Assembly: GCA_019359155.1 (NCBI GenBank)
Contig: JAHHHV010000069.1
Span: 1 to 64,000, forward strand
DNA from: Pegethrix bostrychoides GSE-TBD4-15B
GTDB taxonomy: Bacteria > Cyanobacteriota > Cyanobacteriia > Elainellales > Elainellaceae
Reading direction: 5' to 3'
Length of the DNA: 64,000 bases
In this document: in pieces, positions 54,517-61,500 of the stretch
How the letters are laid out: each line of letters opens with the position of its first letter
Position numbering within the stretch: the stretch's first letter is position 1
Translations under genes and position numbers: made by a program
Notes under the pieces: generated by a model
Databases searched by the model: none
Seen by the model: only the letters and a program-made list of their open reading frames with translations
Told to the model about the DNA's origin: nothing

Positions 54517-55887
54517 CTACTCGTTCATATTGCGATAAGTGGCCACCGCAGAAGGTGAGACACGATTCAAATAGCGAAAGATCCAGTATTTGAAAATTGT
54601 GTCTAGAATTACCGGAAAGGTGGCAATAAACAGGAAAATAAAATCACGGTTGGCAGGCAGGCCAAAATGCCGCGATAGTCCCTCAAGCAGCACTTCCCAG
54701 CCGTGCGGCGAGTGAAACCCAACAAAAATATCGGTGAGCAGAATAATCACAAAAGCTTTGGCGCTGTCGCTCAGCCCATAGACGAGCTGATCCATGAAGG
54801 TTTTGAGGATAGCAATTTCGCGTCTGCTGGTCATAATCACGCCCGCAAAAGCGGCCAGCGCCAGCAGGTCAGCAAAGACGTTTTTGATTGCGTCTGAGCC
54901 GAGATTGCGATACTGCTGCTCAATTTCAGCGGCTTTTTCCTGAACTTTTGCCACAATCTCTGCATCTCCAATCGGCGGCGCTCTGCCAATCAAAATTTCA
55001 AACCGTAGCCGCTGCTCGTAGCGCTGTAGTTCGGAAAGCGCCTCTTCTTCTAGCTCAACATTCAGAAAAATCTGGCTCTGCTCGCCGACGCGCACTTGGT
55101 CAATCAAAGGCCCGATCACAAAAGTCTTCGATACTTGCTGAACCAGCAGCGGAATCAAGATCAGCAGCAAGATAAATCGCAGCGAAATGACCGTGCGCGA
55201 CTTTGATCTGCGGAAATCCTGCATCACGGTTTGCTCGGCTGCTGGGTCAAGCTCACGCTTAATGCGATCGGCAGTTTCGAGGATAGAGCGCGGCAGAACG
55301 CCAGTTTTTTGCGTGAGGGACTGAGAGACCGGCTTCGCCAAATCTTCGTGTTTAGAATTGGAGTTCAGTTGCAGCTGCACTGATTGATTGGGCTGTACAG
55401 CTTGATTGGGCTGTACAGCTATATCCTGATATCGAGCTACCGTTTCGTCGACAAACCGCAGCTTTTGCAGAATTTGTTCGGAGCTAGAAATACTGCTTGT
55501 GATATTCCGAGATTCGATCTCAATCGTGTTTTCAGATAAATTCGCAGATTGATCTGAGAGTTCAGATAGATTTGTAGTCTCGGCCTGAATATCAGTCACA
55601 GACTTAGATAGCCTAACAATTGAGCTGCTGGCTCTAAACTCAATCAGACGCAGTTTGATAACATCTAAATATTTTTCGAGTTCGCCTTCAAAGTAACTCT
55701 GAGCACTTTTGCTGTGATTGCCCGTCCGAGCGGAAATTAGCCCACCGCCAAAATGTGTATCTTCCAGTGCCTTAATTTTGAGTGCTGCGATGTAGGCTTG
55801 GTTTAATGCCCGCTCAGGTGTTTTCAGGAGCCAGCGGTTGGCCGTTTGAAGCAGCAGACGGATTGAAACGAAGGGCGAATTTTGCAT
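54517..55887 (-). CDS. pxcA: proton extrusion protein PxcA (CemA family)
   Basis: 456 residues. A variable N-terminal region (1-235) with coiled coils and a VQPNQ repeat, then the CemA domain with four membrane helices (about 240-450): PLIDQVRVGEQSQIFLN, then FADLLALAAFAGVIMTSRREIAILKTF, and HSPHGWEVLLEGLSRHFGLP. It mediates light-dependent proton extrusion linked to CO2 and nitrate uptake. The N-terminal repeat comes from an exact 18-bp duplication (55384-55419). Confidence 0.92.
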   Translation of the reverse strand: MQNSPFVSIRLLLQTANRWLLKTPERALNQAYIAALKIKALEDTHFGGGLISARTGNHSKSAQSYFEGELEKYLDVIKLRLIEFRASSSIVRLSKSVTDIQAETTNLSELSDQSANLSENTIEIESRNITSSISSSEQILQKLRFVDETVARYQDIAVQPNQAVQPNQSVQLQLNSNSKHEDLAKPVSQSLTQKTGVLPRSILETADRIKRELDPAAEQTVMQDFRRSKSRTVISLRFILLLILIPLLVQQVSKTFVIGPLIDQVRVGEQSQIFLNVELEEEALSELQRYEQRLRFEILIGRAPPIGDAEIVAKVQEKAAEIEQQYRNLGSDAIKNVFADLLALAAFAGVIMTSRREIAILKTFMDQLVYGLSDSAKAFVIILLTDIFVGFHSPHGWEVLLEGLSRHFGLPANRDFIFLFIATFPVILDTIFKYWIFRYLNRVSPSAVATYRNMNE

Positions 55888-56012
55888 GGGACACTGTCTA
55901 GAGAACGCCGCTGCGACATGTTCAGATCAAATGGCGGACGATCAGGAAGTTGAGAGGCTGAGTTTTTGACAGCTAGCGGCACAGCCCTTCCGGCACGATC
56001 TAAAATTGAAGG

Positions 56013-58175
56013 ATGCAGCACTTTAATCAGTTTTCATCAAGTTCAGATTCCAGGTCGCCTCGTGATGCGCTGGGTCTCTGGATTGAAGGCAAAACGGGCA
56101 GCGGTAAAACCACCCGTCTGATTCAGCAGTTTAGCAGTTGGATGGCGCAACCGCAGGCTGATTTCAGATCTGGGCTAATTTTTGCGGCCAGCGGCTCAAA
56201 TGCTGAGACGTTCAGTGCAAGGCTAGTCGCCGACTCAGGCCAAGATCAACCTCATCAGCCTAACCAGACCCATCAGATTTTCACTCCCATCCGCTTCTTT
56301 GAGGCCGAAGTCACAGCATATTGGCCACAGTTGACGCCACAGTTGACGCCCCAGTTGATGCCACAGTTGGGCTACCCAATTTTGCCGCCGCTGCGTCTAC
56401 GCCCTGAAAAAGAGCAGGAGCTAGCCGCACGTCTCTGGCAGCCAGAGCTGGCCTCAGGTCGGTTTCGGCGGATCGGGGTCAGCGATGCGCGGCTGGTAGA
56501 GCGGACGCTGAGCCTATTTCAGCTTGCCGCAGCCAGCGGAACAGCCCGTGAACAGATTCCACAGATCTTGCAGCAGGGGTTGCCTGACTCCGCAGTGATG
56601 GCCGACTGGGCCTGTGCCGGGATGCTGCTAGAGCGCTGGTGGCGCTGGTGCTTAGAACGAGGACTCTTGACCTACAGCATCATCACCGAGCTGTACTGGC
56701 GCTATCTGCTGCCCCAAACTCACTATCAGTCTGAGCTGACGCAGCGCTTTAGCGCAGTTTTTGCCGATGACCTAGACGAATATCCAGCGGTGATGCGCTC
56801 GCTGCTAGAGCTATTTCTCGATCGAAATGTGCCAATTGTCTGTACGTTTAACCCAATCGGTGCGGTGCGGCTAGGGCTGCGAGCCGATCCTGATGATTTG
56901 GCTAAGCTGGCAGAGCGCGTCCAAGTTGAGCGATTGGCTGACCCTACGCTGGGACTGGGAGTCTGGCAGCAGCCTATCCTGGAGGCAATTCACCAGCCGC
57001 TGACACTGCTGCAACTGCCTGATGCAATCTGCACCCTTCAAACCGTTTCAAAAGCGCAGCTGCTGCGGCAAATGGCTGATCTGATCAGTGCGGCAGTGGA
57101 ATCGGGTCAGGTTCGTCCGTCTGAAATAGCCATTGTTGCCCCTGGACTTGATGCGATTACGCGCTATACGCTGCAAAGCATTTTCAGCCGTCGGCAAATC
57201 CCACTGATTTCGCTCAATAGCCAGCAGCCGCTCGTTAGCAGTTCGCTGGTGCGGGCATTGCTCAGCCTGATGGCGCTGGTCTATCCTGGCCAGGGGCAGT
57301 GGCTCAGCCGCGAGTCAGTAGCTGAAATGCTGGTCGTGCTGTTGCAGCCAGCAGGACTTGATCCCGTCCGGGCGGGTCTGCTAGCCGATTACTGCTTTGC
57401 GTCAGATCCGTCGCAGCCACAGCTCTTGGCCGTCACAGAGTTTTCGCGCTGGGATCGTTTGGGCTATCAGGCAACCGCCGCCTATGAGAATTTTCTGGGC
57501 TGGCTGGCTGTCGCAAAATCAGAAATTTCTGCTCCAATAGAATGGCTAGAGCGAGCCGTTGAGCGGTTTTTCTCAGACTGCCATGCCCCTGACCAACTCG
57601 CGGCTTTGCAGCAGTTGCTCGAAACAGCGCAGCATTGTTGGCAAATAGAATCCCGGTTGCTGACCCACGCTGACCTAGCTCAAGAGGTATTAAGCCAGCC
57701 AGTGAGCCAATCGGTGGGCCAGTTCATTCAGCTGTTGCGGAGTGGCGTAATTCCTGCAAACCCGACAGCTGATCACTGGGTTGATCAGCCCAGTGATCAA
57801 CCCAGTGATCAGCCCAGCGCTGCGATTACGCTGGCCACGGTCTACCAGTATCGCAGCGCCAAATGTCGTCACCGCTGGCAGTTTTGGCTAGATGCCGGCT
57901 CGCCTTTCTGGCTGACAGGTGGCGTAATGCTGTTTGGTGCACCGTTATTTTGGCAGAGCCGCCCGCAGCAGGTCTGGACAGCTGCTGATAGCCTCGCAGC
58001 TGCTCAAGCGAATCTGGATCGCGAGGTTGCCGATCTGCTGAACCGAGCTACGGAGCGCATTTACCTTTGTCACTCTGAGTTAGGCATCAACGGCGAGGAG
58101 CAGTCTGGGGCGTTGATGCCACTGGTCAGCGCTGCTCTGCCCGTCGATGCAGCCGATCTGGCTGTCTCAACATAG
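56013..58175 (+). CDS. P-loop UvrD/AddB-like helicase-related protein
   Basis: 720 residues. Walker A EGKTGSGKTTRL (residues 26-34 core) near the N-terminus, a Walker B-like DDLDEYPAVM (about 250), CTFNPIGAVRLGLRADP as a motif III-like part, and ISLNSQQPLVSSSLVRALLSLMALV as motif V-like. The order recalls UvrD or AddB helicases but the fold is degenerate, with no C-terminal exonuclease. I know such proteins in cyanobacteria as recombinase-like. Two coding repeats occur: PQLT (12-bp, 56331-56372) and an inverted repeat at 57768-57813. It diverges from pxcA. Confidence 0.75.
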   Translation: MQHFNQFSSSSDSRSPRDALGLWIEGKTGSGKTTRLIQQFSSWMAQPQADFRSGLIFAASGSNAETFSARLVADSGQDQPHQPNQTHQIFTPIRFFEAEVTAYWPQLTPQLTPQLMPQLGYPILPPLRLRPEKEQELAARLWQPELASGRFRRIGVSDARLVERTLSLFQLAAASGTAREQIPQILQQGLPDSAVMADWACAGMLLERWWRWCLERGLLTYSIITELYWRYLLPQTHYQSELTQRFSAVFADDLDEYPAVMRSLLELFLDRNVPIVCTFNPIGAVRLGLRADPDDLAKLAERVQVERLADPTLGLGVWQQPILEAIHQPLTLLQLPDAICTLQTVSKAQLLRQMADLISAAVESGQVRPSEIAIVAPGLDAITRYTLQSIFSRRQIPLISLNSQQPLVSSSLVRALLSLMALVYPGQGQWLSRESVAEMLVVLLQPAGLDPVRAGLLADYCFASDPSQPQLLAVTEFSRWDRLGYQATAAYENFLGWLAVAKSEISAPIEWLERAVERFFSDCHAPDQLAALQQLLETAQHCWQIESRLLTHADLAQEVLSQPVSQSVGQFIQLLRSGVIPANPTADHWVDQPSDQPSDQPSAAITLATVYQYRSAKCRHRWQFWLDAGSPFWLTGGVMLFGAPLFWQSRPQQVWTAADSLAAAQANLDREVADLLNRATERIYLCHSELGINGEEQSGALMPLVSAALPVDAADLAVST
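57768..57813. repeat. 16-bp inverted repeat inside the P-loop gene
   Basis: GCTGATCACTGGGTTG pairs perfectly with CAACCCAGTGATCAGC across a 14-nt spacer that is itself related (12-bp unit coding Asp-Gln-Pro-Ser). It would form a strong hairpin in the mRNA near codon 600. Confidence 0.85.
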
Positions 58176-58193
58176 CGGCCAGCAACAGCTTAA

Positions 58194-58364
58194 TTAATCG
58201 GGTGATTGATCGGGGGTGAGTAAAGCTCGCAGTATGGAAGCTCCTAGTCCGTATAACAAGCTACCTACGGCCAACAGCATCAGGGCAGCTAGCGCTGAAA
58301 AGGGCGACAGGATTGCTAACAGGAGCAGACACATCAGCACAATTGGGATCAGCTGCTGAGACAT
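58194..58364 (-). CDS. small membrane protein, 56 residues
   Basis: Reads MSQQLIPIVLMCLLLLAILS and then a second hydrophobic run ALAALMLLAVGSLLYGLGAS, ending LRALLTPDQSPD and a TAA. Two membrane helices joined by a short PFS turn; the gene is shorter than common ORF cutoffs. It lies behind the VCBS/RTX gene on the same strand, about 160 nt past its stop, with a CCCCGCA/TGCGGGG stem between. Codon use resembles neighbours. No family recognised and no clear ribosome site (AAAAAATG-rich upstream), so it could be chance. Confidence 0.5.
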   Translation of the reverse strand: MSQQLIPIVLMCLLLLAILSPFSALAALMLLAVGSLLYGLGASILRALLTPDQSPD

Positions 58365-58485
58365 GATGTTAAAAAATGCGTCAATCTCAGGCTAAAGCCT
58401 GCATTAATGACCCCGCATCTGACATCCGAGAGAGGTGCGGGGGAGAGAGCCAAGATGCTGGGGAAACTGCTCTCTCATGTGACTG

Positions 58486-58524
58486 CTGCTGCTCATAGAC
58501 CTCTGCTGCTCATGAACCTCTGCT
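58486..58524. repeat. 17-bp tandem repeat reaching the VCBS/RTX stop codon
   Basis: CTGCTGCTCATAGACCT and CTGCTGCTCATGAACCT plus a partial CTGCT; the TAG stop (58523-58525, minus) lies at the end of the partial third copy. Confidence 0.85.
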
Positions 58525-61500
58525 AAAAGATGAAGTGACGTTTGCCAATTGTGTCAGCATCGACGTTTTGCAAGGTTGCCAGGTTTTGAAAGCCGTTGCC
58601 TGCATTGACCTGAACCAGCGTATTTTTGCCTCGCTGCTTAACCTGCACAGCACTCATTGAACCGCCCTTGAGCAGATCGCTGAGGTCGAAGCGATCTTTG
58701 ACAATTTCAAAGTCGGTGATTTTGTCGCCAAACTCTTGCTTTGAATTATATACAAACTTGTCACGACCTTGTCCGCCCGTCATTTTGTCTCTGCCACGAC
58801 CGCCAACCAGCACATCGTTGCCGCGACCGCCAATCAGGATATCATTGCCGTCGCCCCCATAGAGCTTATCATTGCCTTCGTTGCCTGTGATTCGATCGTT
58901 GCCCGCTTCGCCAAATACAATATCGTCTCCCTGACCTGCGTTGATTCGGTCGTTGCCGCTACCGCCGTAGATCAGATCATTGCCGCTGCCGCCATTCAGA
59001 ATATCATCACCATTGTTGCCTTCGATGTAGTCATCATTGCTGCCGCCCATAATCACGTCGTTGCCGTCACCACCATAGAGTCGGTCTTTGTCGCTGCCGC
59101 CCATGATGATATCGTTGCCGCCTCGGCCATCTAGAATATCCAGGTCGCTAAAGCCACTGAGAATGTCATCGCCATCTGTGCCGTAGACCACATCTGCACC
59201 GGAGCCACTCGTTCGTTTGCGGTTCACCTCTCGATAGTCAGGCACGCCATTGTTGTTGCCATCAGCGGGGCTACCCTTAGGGCTGCGGCCAAACTTGGCA
59301 CTACCATCTGCACTATCGCGAATGCCGTCACCATCGCTGTCTGAACCATCGACTCTGCCATCATTGTTGAGGTCAGGGAAACCGCGTCCGCTCTCTTTTA
59401 GGTCAGAAACTCCGTCGTTGTCACTGTCAACGTCCTGGAAGTCATAAGCTCCATCTCGATCGGTATCGACTGGCTGCTGGTTAGGGATAGCGCTGTCCGG
59501 GAAAGTCTCTAGCATGTTGGCAAAGCCATTCTTGCCGAAGCCGTTGGTCAGATCAATGACACCGTCGCCGTCAGCATCTAGCGACTTGAGCAGTTCAGGG
59601 CTGAAGCCTGCTTCTTCCAAGTCTAGAATGCCGTCGTTGTCGGAGTCGAGATCGAGCGAGTCGATGATGCCGTCGCCATCTGTGTCGCGGTTGGGGTCGC
59701 CGCCCATTTCGACGAGATCAAGAATGCCGTCGTTGTCGGAGTCGAGATCGTCAATGTCGCTCACGCCATCGCCGTCAGTATCGTAGAAGATCTGGGTCTT
59801 CGCCAAGTTGCTATCCAGCACACCATCGTTCACGACTACAGTGACTTCACGGGGGCTGTTGTCGCGAGCGGAGGCGCTATTGCTATAGCCAATCGCCGCA
59901 ATCGCTGCCTGATAGTTAGCCAAAGTGGCGCTGCCCGATAGCTTCAGCTGCCCCGTGGTGGAGTCGTAAGCGCTGGCCGTGATGCCCACAGGCAGCTTGC
60001 CCAGCACCATGAGAAATTCGCTGCTGCCGTTGGGACGATTAACCAGCGTAATCGTTGCCGACTGAAGATTGCTGTTATCGATGTCGGTGACTTGCGTATC
60101 GAGATCGGCAATGGCGACCGGGCTGCCGGGGGCAACCAAGGTGCGGTAGCCTGTGCCATTCACACCACTGCCGTCGTCGCCATCTAGATCTAGCGTCGGC
60201 GGGTCGTTGACGGGCGTGATGTTTACCGTAATTTTGTTAGGAGATTTGGAGAAGCTGTTGGCTGCACCGCTGCTGTCCTGCACCGAGAAGCTGAACTGAG
60301 CGTAGGCGTTGCCGTTGGCATTGGGCGCGGCCAGGAAAGAGAGCCTGCCATCGAAGATGTCAACCAAATCAATCAACTGCCCTGGTAGAATAGTCTGACC
60401 TGCCAGCATCAACTCACCGTTAGTCGGCAGGCTGTCAATCCGTACCCGTGAGAGGCCGTCGCCGTAGTCTGGGTCGTTGAAGGCAAAGTCATTCAGGCTG
60501 AAGAAGTAGGGTAAGTCTTCGATGGCGGTGACTGTCTTATCTGCACTCAGCGGCGAGTCGTTTTGGCCAATCGTAATTGTCAGGCTGCTTTCGTCAAATC
60601 CACCGTGACCATCGGTAATCTGATAGGTGAAGGTTTCGGCAATCTGCGTACCGGGGGGAAGAGTGCTGACATCGGGGTTGGAGCGATCAACCGTGTAGCT
60701 GTAGCTGCCGTCGGCCTTTAGCAGCAGGCTGCCATACTGCCCCTGAATCAGATTGCCAACATCGGCGCTGCTGCCGCTCACCTGTGAGACGATTAGCTGG
60801 TCGCTCTGATCGGGGTCTTTATCGTTGAACAGCACGTTGCCCTGAGCAGGGCTGACCGCATTTTCGTCGATGAAATCCTGATCAGCTAAGGCTATTGGCT
60901 TGTCGTTTGTGCCATTGATCGTGATAGTGAGCGTTGTGGTGCTGGTGCTGTCGCCGTCAGAGATCTGGTAGGTAAAGCGGTCGGTGAGGGTTTCGTTGAT
61001 GGCCAATGCCTGCACCACTGGATTGCTGTTGTCGAGGCTGTAGCTGTAGCTGCCGTTGGCGTTCAGCGTTAGGCCACCGTAGATGCCATTGAGAGGCTGG
61101 CCAACATGATTGGCATCGCCGTTGACTTGGGTAACGTTCATCGGATCGCCATCGATATCAACATCGTTACTCAGCACGTTACCTGTAGCTGGATTTAAAT
61201 CATCCTCGTTAATGGTATTCGTATCGACGACTGCTTCTACGCCGTCGTTTGTGCCGTTGATCGTGATGGTGATCGTGCTGTTGCTCAAGCCGCCTTGCCC
61301 GTCAGAAATCTGGTAGGTAAAGGTTTCACTCAGCGTTTCGTTACTCCCCAGCGCCTGCACATTAGCATTGCTATTGTCGAGGCTGTAGTTGTAGGAACCA
61401 TCTGCGTTCAGCGTTAAACTGCCATAGCTGCCGCCGAATGCGGTTCCAACCTTGCCTGCGTCACCATTTACTTCCACGACTGTCAGCTTGTCGCCATCAA

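Noticed and set aside
58769-59134. 121-codon ORF antisense to the VCBS/RTX gene, with periodic sequence
   Set aside because: The periodicity is just the RTX nonapeptide repeat read backwards.
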